Below are positions 33,969-41,797 of a stretch of DNA of 64,000 nucleotides, piece after piece. The position numbers were made by a program, and so were the translations under genes. This DNA comes from CBDCVA01 sp965222935 [NCBI: Candidatus Latescibacterota bacterium] (GTDB lineage: Bacteria; Latescibacterota; CBDCVA01), in the NCBI GenBank assembly GCA_965222935.1, contig CBDCVA010000002.1, positions 1,984,001-2,048,000 of the forward strand, written 5' to 3'. How positions within the stretch are numbered: the first letter of the stretch is position 1; each line of letters starts with the position of its first letter. The notes beneath the pieces are model-generated. The model saw nothing but the letters and a program-made list of their open reading frames with translations, did no database searches and had not been told where the DNA came from.

Positions 33969-34426
33969 GTGAGCATCACTTGGATTGGGAGCTTTGTGCC
34001 TACCTGGACGGTGAGCTTGAAGCCGCCGGGGTGGAGCGCGTGGGTGGGCACCTGGGGGGATGCGCCGCTTGCCGGGAAGCCCTCGCCGAGTTGCGGGCTG
34101 CGGCGGAGCTATTGGCCCGGAGGGAGCGGGTGCCGGTTCGTCCCTTCTTCCTGACGCGGCTCGAGGCGCGGCTGGCCCGCGAGACGGAGCGGGAAGGCGC
34201 GTGGGCGCTCGTCGAGGGGGTCGCCCGTTGGCTGGCGCCCGTCTTGGGCGGGTTGAGCGCAGCGGGGATCGTATTCGCCTGGGCCATGCAGCCCGAGGCA
34301 TCGCTCGATTTGGACGTCGCTCTGGGCCTTTCCAGCGAGGCGCCCGAAGAGCGCGTCGTCTTCGGGGGCGAAGAGATGAGCGACGAGATGTTGGTCGCGA
34401 TGCTGGCGTCCAATGATGTGAAGTGA
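33965..34426 (+). CDS. Zinc-finger anti-sigma factor
   Basis: 153 residues. The N-terminal zinc-binding anti-sigma domain has the H-x3-C-x2-C motif in GGHLGGCAACREAL. One transmembrane helix (WLAPVLGGLSAAGIVFAWAM) precedes a short periplasmic tail. It overlaps the sigma gene by 4 nt and should hold it inactive at the membrane. Release could be by redox change at the cysteines or by proteolysis. Confidence 0.85.
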   Translation: MSEHHLDWELCAYLDGELEAAGVERVGGHLGGCAACREALAELRAAAELLARRERVPVRPFFLTRLEARLARETEREGAWALVEGVARWLAPVLGGLSAAGIVFAWAMQPEASLDLDVALGLSSEAPEERVVFGGEEMSDEMLVAMLASNDVK

Positions 34427-34437
34427 GGTGATGAGCG

Positions 34438-34875
34438 ATGCTGGCGACGAGATTTCGTGTGGTTCTTCTGATCGTGGCGGTCTTCCTGGCGGGCGCGGTC
34501 TTGGGCGGTGCCGTCGGCGCGTGGACGACCCATTCCGGGGCTCGGTTCCCCTGGTCGGGACGCCACGGCGGGCGTGGAGAGAGGTTCTTCGCGCAGCGGA
34601 TGGCCGAGCGCTTGGACCTCGACGCCGGGCAGCACGGGCGGCTGAAAGCGATCCTGGCCGAATCACACGAACGCATGCGTGCGCTGAAGCAGGAGTTCCG
34701 ACCGCGCTTTGTGGCCGTGAAGAAGGGTGCGCGGGAGGAGATCGCAAAAATCCTCACACCCGAGCAGCGCGAGGAGTTCGAGCGCTTGGCGTCGAAGCAC
34801 AAGGAGCGGCGGCGCCGTCATCATCGACGTGGCCCCGGTCCACGGGGGCACGAGCGAGGAGGTTTGAGGCCATGA
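34438..34875 (+). CDS. Membrane-anchored Spy/CpxP-like (LTxxQ-type) protein
   Basis: 145 residues. N-terminal signal anchor RVVLLIVAVFLAGAVLGGAV, then a helical periplasmic part: AERLDLDAGQHGRLKAIL, MRALKQEFRP and the LTxxQ-like ILTPEQREEFERL. The C-terminus is very basic (KERRRRHHRRG). Such proteins act as periplasmic chaperones or metal/stress sensors and often lie next to ECF sigma/anti-sigma genes, as here. Confidence 0.75.
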   Translation: MLATRFRVVLLIVAVFLAGAVLGGAVGAWTTHSGARFPWSGRHGGRGERFFAQRMAERLDLDAGQHGRLKAILAESHERMRALKQEFRPRFVAVKKGAREEIAKILTPEQREEFERLASKHKERRRRHHRRGPGPRGHERGGLRP

Positions 34876-35600
34876 GAGGTTTGGCGGGATGGATAGCAGC
34901 GGCAGTGGTGGTGCTGGGTTACGGCGGCGGCATGAACGACCCGTTCGCCACAGCAGCCGTTCACGCTGAAGAGGGTCCGGCGGTCGAAGTTCCGTCCCCG
35001 ATGGGCTTCGATGGGCTGGACCTCTCCTCGGAGCAGCGGGCGGAGATCGAGCGAATCCGGGCGGAGTCGAGGTCCGGGATCGAGGCGCTGCGCGAAGAGA
35101 TGCGAAGTGCTGATCCGGCGGATCGTCAGGCCGCGCGCGAGGCGCTGCGCGCCAGGCGGGAGGAAGTTCGCGGGCATATCGACGGTGTTCTGACCGACGA
35201 GCAGCGCCGGACGCTCGAGGAGCGGAGGGCTCAGAGACAGGCATCCCGAGAGGGTCGTGGTCGGCATGGCCGCTCCCGACCGGGCGACGGGCCTCGCGCG
35301 GCGAATCTGGACGCGCTGGGTCTCTCCTCGGAGCAGCGGGCGGAGATCGAGCGAATCCGGGATGGCGCGGCCTCGGAGATCGAGACGCTGCGCGAAGAGA
35401 TGCGGAGCGCTGATCCGGCGGATCGTGAAGCCGCACGCGAGGCGCTGCGCGCCGGGCGGGAGGAAGTTCGCGGCCAGATCGGCGATGTTCTGACCGATGA
35501 GCAGCGCCGGACGCTCGAGGAGCGGAGGGCTCAGAGACAGGCATCCCGGAGAGACGGGGCTGTGGGTGGGCGTGCGCGAGGCGCTCGTCGCGGTCGCTGA
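34872..35600 (+). CDS. Exported Spy/CpxP-like protein with internal tandem duplication
   Basis: 242 residues from ATG 34872, overlapping the previous stop by ATGA. A weak signal region (MRGLAGWIAAAVVVLGYGGG) is followed by two near-identical modules at about residues 47-125 and 147-225. Each begins LSSEQRAEIERIR and ends VLTDEQRRTLEERRAQRQAS. The DNA of the two copies (about 35021-35250 and 35321-35550) is almost the same, so the duplication is recent. Highly charged, all-helical. Likely a periplasmic chaperone-type antagonist in the sigma-factor regulon. Confidence 0.7.
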   Translation: MRGLAGWIAAAVVVLGYGGGMNDPFATAAVHAEEGPAVEVPSPMGFDGLDLSSEQRAEIERIRAESRSGIEALREEMRSADPADRQAAREALRARREEVRGHIDGVLTDEQRRTLEERRAQRQASREGRGRHGRSRPGDGPRAANLDALGLSSEQRAEIERIRDGAASEIETLREEMRSADPADREAAREALRAGREEVRGQIGDVLTDEQRRTLEERRAQRQASRRDGAVGGRARGARRGR

Positions 35601-35743
35601 GGCGATTGAACGGGCTGGTTTCGAGGCGCCGTCTGCCGTTGTTGGCAAGGCGGCGCCTTCCTTTTATATTGTCGCGCTTGCAAGGCGTGAGTGGGGCTGC
35701 CTTGCTCGCGGCGCGCGGGACGCTGAACACGGGGGACGCACTA

Positions 35744-36838
35744 GTGGGGGATGTCCGGATCGCCATCGCTGGCATCGGCAATTGTGCCAGCAGCCTGGTT
35801 CAAGGGCTGGCGTACTATAAGGATGCGGCTCAGGAGGATGTGATCGGCCTGATGCACACCGACCTGGGCGGATACACCATCCGGGACGTGAAGGTGGTGG
35901 CCGCCTTCGATGTGGACCGGCGCAAGGTGGGTGTCGATGTTGCCGAGGCCATCTTCGAAAAGCCCAACTGCACCGAGGTGTTCTGCGCGGACGTGCCCCC
36001 GACCGGCGCGGTCGTGAAGATGGGACCGGTACTCGACGGCGTGGCCTCTCACATGCGTGACTATCCCCCCGAGCGCACGTTTGTCGTTGCCGACGGGGAG
36101 CCTTGCGACGTCGCGGAGGAGTTGCGCCGGAGCGGCGCGGAGATTCTGGTCAACTACGTGCCGGTCGGCTCGGAGGAGGCGACGCGCTTTTATGCCGGGG
36201 CCGCTCTTGATGCCGGCACCGCGTTCGTCAATTGCGTGCCCGCGTTCATCGCCTCGGACGAGACGTGGGCCGGGAAATTCACCCAGGCGGGCCTGCCCGT
36301 CGTGGGCGACGACATCAAGGCGCAGGTGGGCGCGACCATCACCCACAGGGTGCTCGCCAGGCTGTTCACCGACCGGGGGGTCAAGATCGACCGGACCTAC
36401 CAGCTCAACACGGGCGGGAATACCGACTTCCTGAACATGCTGGAGCACGCGCGTCTCGCGTCCAAGAAGGTCTCCAAGACCGAGTCGGTCCAGTCGCAGC
36501 TCAAGGAGCCGCTGTCCTGGGAGAACATCCACATCGGCCCTTCGGACTATGTCCCCTTCCAGAATGACAACAAGGTCTGCTTCCTGCGCATCGAAGGGCG
36601 GGAGTTCGGCGATGTGCCGGTCGAACTCGAGCTCAGGCTTTCGGTCGAGGATTCCCCCAATAGCGCGGGTGTGGCCATCGATGCCATTCGGTGCGCCAGG
36701 CTGGCGCTCGACCGCAAGATCGCCGGGCCTCTGATCTCCATCTCCTCGTATACCATGAAGCACCCCCCGGTCCAGTACTCCGACAGCGAGGCGCGCGACC
36801 GGGTCGAGCAATTCATCGGCGGCGCGCTCGAGCGCTAG
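35744..36838 (+). CDS. Myo-inositol-1-phosphate synthase
   Basis: 364 residues from GTG 35744 with GGGGGA 7 nt upstream; the upstream extension is not conserved in type. Converts glucose 6-phosphate to 1L-myo-inositol 1-phosphate with NAD. The N-terminal VRIAIAGIGNCASSLVQGL is the NAD-binding loop, and the central GDDIKAQVGATITHRVLARL with LNTGGNTDFLNM is the catalytic tetramerisation domain of the short prokaryotic type. It could feed inositol lipids or inositol metabolism. Confidence 0.92.
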   Translation: MGDVRIAIAGIGNCASSLVQGLAYYKDAAQEDVIGLMHTDLGGYTIRDVKVVAAFDVDRRKVGVDVAEAIFEKPNCTEVFCADVPPTGAVVKMGPVLDGVASHMRDYPPERTFVVADGEPCDVAEELRRSGAEILVNYVPVGSEEATRFYAGAALDAGTAFVNCVPAFIASDETWAGKFTQAGLPVVGDDIKAQVGATITHRVLARLFTDRGVKIDRTYQLNTGGNTDFLNMLEHARLASKKVSKTESVQSQLKEPLSWENIHIGPSDYVPFQNDNKVCFLRIEGREFGDVPVELELRLSVEDSPNSAGVAIDAIRCARLALDRKIAGPLISISSYTMKHPPVQYSDSEARDRVEQFIGGALER

Positions 36839-36851
36839 CCTTTCTTTATCT

Positions 36852-36880
36852 CCCCTCTCCGCTGGCGGAGAGGGGCTTTC
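36852..36880 (+). terminator. Hairpin terminator after the inositol-phosphate synthase gene
   Basis: Perfect 10-bp stem CCCCTCTCCG/CGGAGAGGGG with loop CTGG, followed by CTTTCT; a modest T tract. Confidence 0.6.
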
Positions 36881-36927
36881 TCGCGTCCTCCCTCTTCCTT
36901 CCCTCCTGCGCGTGCTCTATTCTCTTT

Positions 36928-36983
36928 CTCCCCTCCCTGCATGTGCCAGCGGAGCTTCCGCCGGGGAGGGGTCGGGGGTGGGG
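36928..36983 (+). repeat. Dispersed GC-rich hairpin repeat, copy C
   Basis: Identical to copy A except for T in place of C after the outer stem (GGGGTCGGGGGTGGGG). A second partial GCCGGGGGTGGGGTCTCC follows at about 36993-37010. Confidence 0.85.
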
Positions 36984-37091
36984 TTTCTCTGGCGCCGGGG
37001 GTGGGGTCTCCCTGGCCTTGGTGCTACGCTTCCAGCACTGCTATTTGGGCGGTTTTATCTTATTTTCAGGGCCAACGAGGGAGGCGCTGTG

Positions 37092-40043
37092 ATGAAGCTG
37101 GGTTCCGTTCCGCTGTTGATCTGCACCGTTGCTGTGGCGGCGCTCGCGCAGGGCCTCGACCCTGCTGAGGTCCACGCCGGGCCGGACCCGACCGTCTCGG
37201 GCGCGGTGCCGTCCGAGGGCCGGCTCCGGGCGCTGGTCATCTTCGCGGAGGTGGGGTACGAGCAACCGTCGCGCTCCGAGCCGCCCGCCTTCGCCGCAAG
37301 CTTCTTCGATCCCGATCTCCCCGGCAGCCTGGCCCACTACTTCGATGCGATGAGCTTCGGGCGGCTGCGCTTGCGAGGAGAAGTGGCTCCTCGGGTCTAC
37401 GCGACGCCCCTGAAAGACAAGGACCAGGTGGTGCGCGCGATCCTCGAGGCGGTTGACCGCGATCTGGACCTCGGCCGGTTCGACGCCGACGGACCCGACG
37501 GCCTCGCCAATTCGGGCGATGACGACGGGGTCGTTGACTACATCTTCCTGAACCTCGGCGGTTTCCCGCCGGATTTTCTGCTCGTGGATTTTGCAACGGG
37601 GCAGGCGGGGCTGGGCCGCGGGTTCACGTACCGCACGCGGGCGCGCTCTCCCGGCGGAGCGGCGATCCGCGTGGCGTCAGTGCGCGGATCGATCCAGCGC
37701 GTGACGAGCTTCGCGCAGGGGGTCGGGATCATGGCGCATGAGTTCGGCCACGCGCTGGGTCTGTCGGACCTCTACGACCCCGACTTCGTCCGGAATCCCG
37801 ACATTTCGCCCGAGCGGGATGGCGGCGGCATCGGCCGCTGGGGGCTGATGGGCTTCGGCGGCACCGGCTGGAGCGGGACGGGCGTGGATGCGCCCAATCC
37901 TCTGTGCGCCTGGAGCCGCCTGCGCCTGGGATGGGTTCAACGGGTGATCTCCGTTTCGGGGGATCAGCGCGTGGAGGGCGTGGGCCCCGTCGGTTCGAGC
38001 GGGACCATCGTCCGCATCCCCATCAACCCCGATGAGGCGTTCCTCCTGGAGAATCGGAGCAGGATGGATTTCTATGACCGGAACATCCCCGGGGAGGGCA
38101 TTCTCATCTGGCACGTCGACGAGACGGTGTCCGGCCAGTCGAGCGAGGAAAGGAAGCGGGTGAGCTTGGAGGAGGCGGATGGCCGGTTCCGCGATGCGGG
38201 TGCTCCGCTCGGCAGCGAGGCCGATCCGAGGCATGGCGGGGGCAACATCGATTTCTGGGCGCACGACGAGGCTTACGAACGGGCGCACGCGGGCAACCTG
38301 GGCGATGGAGGCGACCCCTTTGGCGCGCCGGGCCGCGATCTCTTCGGGCTTTACACCAACCCCGCCAGCCGACCCAACGCACCGGGCAGCCTCTGGGAAG
38401 TATCCGATATGCGCGTTGATACCGATGGCGTGGCTAGCTTCGGTGTGACGCGCATAGGGTTTAGCTTGGGACCCGGTGTGCGCGAGACCTGGACGGGAGA
38501 CATCACCCTCACCGGGGGCCGTTTCCTGATCGGGCCGGAGGATGAGGTGCGCGTCGAGCCGCCGGCGCGCTTCCATCTGCGGGGATCGGTGGAATCCACC
38601 GTGATCCGTGTCGAGGGCTCCCTGACGCTGGCTGGCGCGCCCGATGCGCCCATCACCCTCGGTCCGCATGATCCTGATCGCCGGTGGGGGGGCTTCGAGG
38701 TGGCGGGTGATGGCGAGCTTCGGCTCGAGGGTGTGGTGATCTTGGGTGCGCGCAGGGGCGTGCGTCTGCTGGGCCCGGCGAGCGCGTCGAGCTTGGGGAA
38801 TGAGGTCGGGGCCGGACCGCGTGCGACGTTGCACGGATGCCGCATCAGTGGGGCGGCCGAGGCGGGGATTCTGGCCGGTGGGGGGCGCGTTACCCTGGTT
38901 GAGACGAGCGTCGAAGGCGGGAGGATCGGCCTCGACCTTCGGGGTGCGGTGGTCACGTTGCGGGATACGGAGGTCCTGGGGGCTTCGGTGCAGGGCGTGC
39001 GCGTCGGGGGCGGAACGTTCCTGCGGATGGAGGGCGCGAAGGTGGCCGGGAGCGGTTCGACCGGTCTTTGGGTGGAGGGTTCGCTGGCCCGGATCGAGAT
39101 CGTCGGCGGGGAGATACGGGGCTCCGGCGCGGGGGGCGTGCACGTGCGGCGCGCCGCGAGATTCGACTGCCGGGGCGCGCGGTTGGCCGGCAACGGTGCG
39201 GTGGACCTGGCCGTCGAGCTCGCGGGAGCCGTGCGGATCGACGATACGCGCTTCGGTGGGGGGAGCCTGAGTGGGCTGGAGATAGGGACCGACGATTTCG
39301 AGGTCGTGGGCGCTCACTTCGGGCGGTACGAGGGGCCGGGGGCGCGGCTTTCGGGCTCGGGGATCGTGCGCGGGTGCGTCTTCGAGGGCTCGGGCCTGGA
39401 GGTCGTGGGTCGAGGGCGGAGCCTGGCGCCAAATCTCTCCGAGAATCGCTTTAGTGGAGCGGATGTGGCGTTGGAGATCGTGGACAGTTCTCCGGAGGTG
39501 TGGAGTAACCGCTTCGAGGGCAACGGGATCGCGGTTGTGGTCGAAGGGTCGGCGAGCCCCGATCTCTCGGGCGTCAACGTCTTCGTGGATAATGGCGTCG
39601 CCATCCGCAACCGGACGCGTGGGGCCGTCCGGGCCCAGCGCTGCTGGTGGGGCACGACCGACCCTCTCGCGGTGCTTGCCTCCGTCGAGGGGCCCGTGGC
39701 GGTGGATCCCATTCTACCTGGGGATCCCGACCTGTTTCGAGCCTTCGCGCTGGGGTTGCCGTTCCCCAACCCCAGCGTGGGCCCCGTCTCGATCTCGCTG
39801 GACGTCCCCATCGACGCCGCTCGGAAGGGGGCGCCGATGCGTGCCGAGGTCGCCGTCTACAACGCGATGGGTCAGTTCGTGAAGCCGCTGGCCGTAGGCG
39901 AACTCGCCGGTGGACCGCATCGGATCGCGTGGGACGGGACGGACGCCGGGGGTCAGCGCACGGCGGCGGGCGTCTATTTCATACGGATGGCGGGAGAGGG
40001 CGGGTTCACGCGTGTGGCGAAGGTACTTCGCCTGTCGCCTTAG
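37092..40043 (+). CDS. Secreted M6-type metalloprotease with beta-helix and FlgD-like C-terminal domain
   Basis: 983 residues from ATG 37092 (GAGGGAGG ribosome site). Signal peptide, then an immune-inhibitor-A-like M6 domain with the zinc motif HEFGHALGLSDLYD (His216-Glu-x-x-His220). At about residues 500-900 lie right-handed parallel beta-helix repeats (VTLRDTEVLGASVQGVRV and similar). The last 85 residues form a FlgD-like Ig sorting-type domain: LPFPNPSVGPVSISLDVP, AVYNAMGQFVKPL and TAAGVYFIRM. Such C-terminal domains occur in secreted proteins of FCB lineages. Confidence 0.88.
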   Translation: MKLGSVPLLICTVAVAALAQGLDPAEVHAGPDPTVSGAVPSEGRLRALVIFAEVGYEQPSRSEPPAFAASFFDPDLPGSLAHYFDAMSFGRLRLRGEVAPRVYATPLKDKDQVVRAILEAVDRDLDLGRFDADGPDGLANSGDDDGVVDYIFLNLGGFPPDFLLVDFATGQAGLGRGFTYRTRARSPGGAAIRVASVRGSIQRVTSFAQGVGIMAHEFGHALGLSDLYDPDFVRNPDISPERDGGGIGRWGLMGFGGTGWSGTGVDAPNPLCAWSRLRLGWVQRVISVSGDQRVEGVGPVGSSGTIVRIPINPDEAFLLENRSRMDFYDRNIPGEGILIWHVDETVSGQSSEERKRVSLEEADGRFRDAGAPLGSEADPRHGGGNIDFWAHDEAYERAHAGNLGDGGDPFGAPGRDLFGLYTNPASRPNAPGSLWEVSDMRVDTDGVASFGVTRIGFSLGPGVRETWTGDITLTGGRFLIGPEDEVRVEPPARFHLRGSVESTVIRVEGSLTLAGAPDAPITLGPHDPDRRWGGFEVAGDGELRLEGVVILGARRGVRLLGPASASSLGNEVGAGPRATLHGCRISGAAEAGILAGGGRVTLVETSVEGGRIGLDLRGAVVTLRDTEVLGASVQGVRVGGGTFLRMEGAKVAGSGSTGLWVEGSLARIEIVGGEIRGSGAGGVHVRRAARFDCRGARLAGNGAVDLAVELAGAVRIDDTRFGGGSLSGLEIGTDDFEVVGAHFGRYEGPGARLSGSGIVRGCVFEGSGLEVVGRGRSLAPNLSENRFSGADVALEIVDSSPEVWSNRFEGNGIAVVVEGSASPDLSGVNVFVDNGVAIRNRTRGAVRAQRCWWGTTDPLAVLASVEGPVAVDPILPGDPDLFRAFALGLPFPNPSVGPVSISLDVPIDAARKGAPMRAEVAVYNAMGQFVKPLAVGELAGGPHRIAWDGTDAGGQRTAAGVYFIRMAGEGGFTRVAKVLRLSP

Positions 40044-40052
40044 GATGGAGCT

Positions 40053-40667
40053 TCAGCGGTCCACCCAGAAGGGCGGCTTTTCAGCGCGGGCAGCGCGCAC
40101 CCACAGCGCGGTGATGGCCGCGGCGGCGGTGATGCCCAGGGCGTTGGTCATGTCGATCCGCGTGATGCGCGCCGAATCCAGCGCGGCCAGCGAAAAGGCG
40201 GTTTCGTTATGCTCGTGGATCAAAAACACATCGTCGAGTGTCACTCGCGCGACCACCCCGCGAAGTTGAGAGCCGTCGCGCGATTCCATCTGCACCTTCG
40301 TTCCGGCGCGAACGTGGTCCGCTTCGACCTCCCGCACCTTGAAGCGCCACCAAAGCTGGACCATCTGTTCGATCCTGTGGCGCGGAACCCGCATCGTGTC
40401 GATGACGCCGGTCTCGCGGCGGAGCGTGATCGAATCGCCGGTCACGGCCACGAACGTCCCGGCGATGGGCTCGGCCCCATGAGGGTAGAGCGTGACGGGG
40501 TCGCCGCGTCGAGCCCGGTGGGGCAAGTCCGCTGGCGTGAGGTGAAGGAAGTGGGTGCACCCCCAGAGGGCCGGAGCCGCAAGGGGCATGAGGCGGCGGG
40601 CCCAGTACGCGAGATATTTTCGGTGACAGGGACGTGCGCGCTCGCGGCTTCGTCGGTCTTGGAACAT
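40053..40667 (-). CDS. Predicted lipoprotein of unknown function
   Basis: 204 residues from ATG 40667. A basic N-terminus leads into PLAAPALWGCTHFL, a plausible lipobox (LWGC, about residue 36). The mature part is beta-rich: GDPVTLYPHGAEPIAGTFVA, VTGDSITLRRETGVIDTMRV and VRAGTKVQMESRDGSQLRGV repeat a strand-turn-strand pattern. A C-terminal hydrophobic helix (MTNALGITAAAAITALWV) follows. It ends 9 bp from the convergent protease gene and is divergent from the MoxR gene. Confidence 0.6.
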   Translation of the reverse strand: MFQDRRSRERARPCHRKYLAYWARRLMPLAAPALWGCTHFLHLTPADLPHRARRGDPVTLYPHGAEPIAGTFVAVTGDSITLRRETGVIDTMRVPRHRIEQMVQLWWRFKVREVEADHVRAGTKVQMESRDGSQLRGVVARVTLDDVFLIHEHNETAFSLAALDSARITRIDMTNALGITAAAAITALWVRAARAEKPPFWVDR

Positions 40668-40727
40668 GAGCTCTCTCGGTGAGGTCAAGGTATCCGGCGA
40701 TGGACCCGGTTGCAAGCCGGTCCGTTC

Positions 40728-40764
40728 GACTTCTGAGCCGCCGGACGCTACCCTTCGCGCCGCT
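40728..40764 (+). repeat. 37-bp direct repeat, left copy, flanking hairpin repeat D
   Basis: Runs from GACTTCTGAGCCGCCGG to GCGCCGCT. It matches 36 of 37 bases of 40855-40891. The 90 bp between the two copies is essentially dispersed repeat copy D. Confidence 0.85.
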
Positions 40765-40767
40765 TTA

Positions 40768-40823
40768 CTCCCCTCCCTGCTTGTGCCAGCGGAGCTTCCG
40801 CCGGGGAGGGGCTGGGGCTGGGG
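40768..40823 (+). repeat. Dispersed GC-rich hairpin repeat, copy D
   Basis: Fourth copy of the 56-bp unit, with CTTGTG in the first loop and GCTGGGGCTGGGG at the end. It is the only one bracketed by long direct repeats. Confidence 0.85.
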
Positions 40824-40852
40824 TTCGCCTTCGAGCCGGGGATGGGGTTTCA

Positions 40853-40881
40853 TTGACTTCTGAGCCGCCGGCCGCTACCCT
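40853..40881 (+). promoter_or_regulatory. Candidate promoter of the MoxR gene, possibly leaderless
   Basis: TTGACT (40853-40858), 17-base spacer, TACCCT (40876-40881). Transcription would begin about 40888-40890, 2-4 bases before ATG 40892, which has no ribosome site. The right copy of the 37-bp repeat (40855-40891) covers this promoter; the left copy lacks a good -35. Confidence 0.45.
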
Positions 40882-40891
40882 TCGCGCCGCT
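40855..40891 (+). repeat. 37-bp direct repeat, right copy
   Basis: Partner of 40728-40764 (one mismatch), ending exactly one base before the MoxR start codon. Confidence 0.85.
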
Positions 40892-41797
40892 ATGGGAGGT
40901 GCCTTCAGGTCGCCGGAGGCGGTGCGCGAGCGCCTCGATGCCGCCGATTACATCGCCTCGATGGAGATCGCGACGGCGCTGTATCTGGCCGACCGCCTCG
41001 AAAAGCCGCTTCTGGTCGAGGGCCCGCCGGGCGTGGGCAAGACGGAGGTGGGCAAGGTGATGGCCGCCGTTCTGGGGCGGGAGTTGGTGCGGCTTCAGTG
41101 CTACGAAGGACTGGACGAATCGAAGGCGCTTTACGAGTGGGAGTATGCCAAGCAGCTCCTGTACACCCAGATCCTGCGCGACAAGGTGGGCGAGATTCTG
41201 GAGGGGACGCGGTCCCTGGCGGATGCGGTGGAGACGTTGAGCCGGCAGGATTCGGCCTTCTTTTCGCAGCACTTTCTCGTGGCGCGGCCGCTTCTGCGCG
41301 CGATCCGGGCGGCGGACCCCGTGGTGCTGTTGGTGGACGAGATCGACCGCAGCGACGAGGAGTTCGAGGCGTTCCTGCTGGAGGTCCTCAGCGATTTCCA
41401 GGTGACCGTGCCCGAACTCGGGACCCTGCGGGCGCTCTCCCGGCCCTTCGTGGTGCTCACGTCCAACGCGGAAAGGCGGCTCTCCGAGGCGCTGCGCCGC
41501 CGCTGCCTCTACCTGTACATTGATTACCCCTCGGCCGATGTAGAGTTGCGCATCCTCGGACGCAAGGTGCCGGGGTTGGATGCGCTTCTGTCCGAGCGCG
41601 TCATCGAGCACGTGGGGCGTCTGAGGCGGCTGGAACTGCGCAAGGCGCCCAGCATCAGCGAGACGATCGACTGGGCGATGGCGCTGGTGGCCCTGGCCGC
41701 GCGCGATCTTTCCCGGCCCATCCTCCGCCAGACGCTTTCCGTCCTGCTCAAGGACAAGGACGACCTGGATCGCGCTGCACGGGAGCTCGGCGCGTGA
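40892..41797 (+). CDS. MoxR-type AAA+ ATPase
   Basis: 301 residues from ATG 40892. Walker A LLVEGPPGVGKTEVGKV, Walker B VVLLVDEIDRSDEEFEAF, sensor 1 FVVLTSNAERRLSEALRRRC and sensor 2 region. MoxR ATPases act as chaperones that insert metals or activate a VWA-domain partner. The partner gene overlaps by 4 nt (GTGA). This pairing is typical of CO-dehydrogenase-type maturation (CoxD/CoxE), but no molybdenum hydroxylase gene is in the window. Confidence 0.92.
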   Translation: MGGAFRSPEAVRERLDAADYIASMEIATALYLADRLEKPLLVEGPPGVGKTEVGKVMAAVLGRELVRLQCYEGLDESKALYEWEYAKQLLYTQILRDKVGEILEGTRSLADAVETLSRQDSAFFSQHFLVARPLLRAIRAADPVVLLVDEIDRSDEEFEAFLLEVLSDFQVTVPELGTLRALSRPFVVLTSNAERRLSEALRRRCLYLYIDYPSADVELRILGRKVPGLDALLSERVIEHVGRLRRLELRKAPSISETIDWAMALVALAARDLSRPILRQTLSVLLKDKDDLDRAARELGA

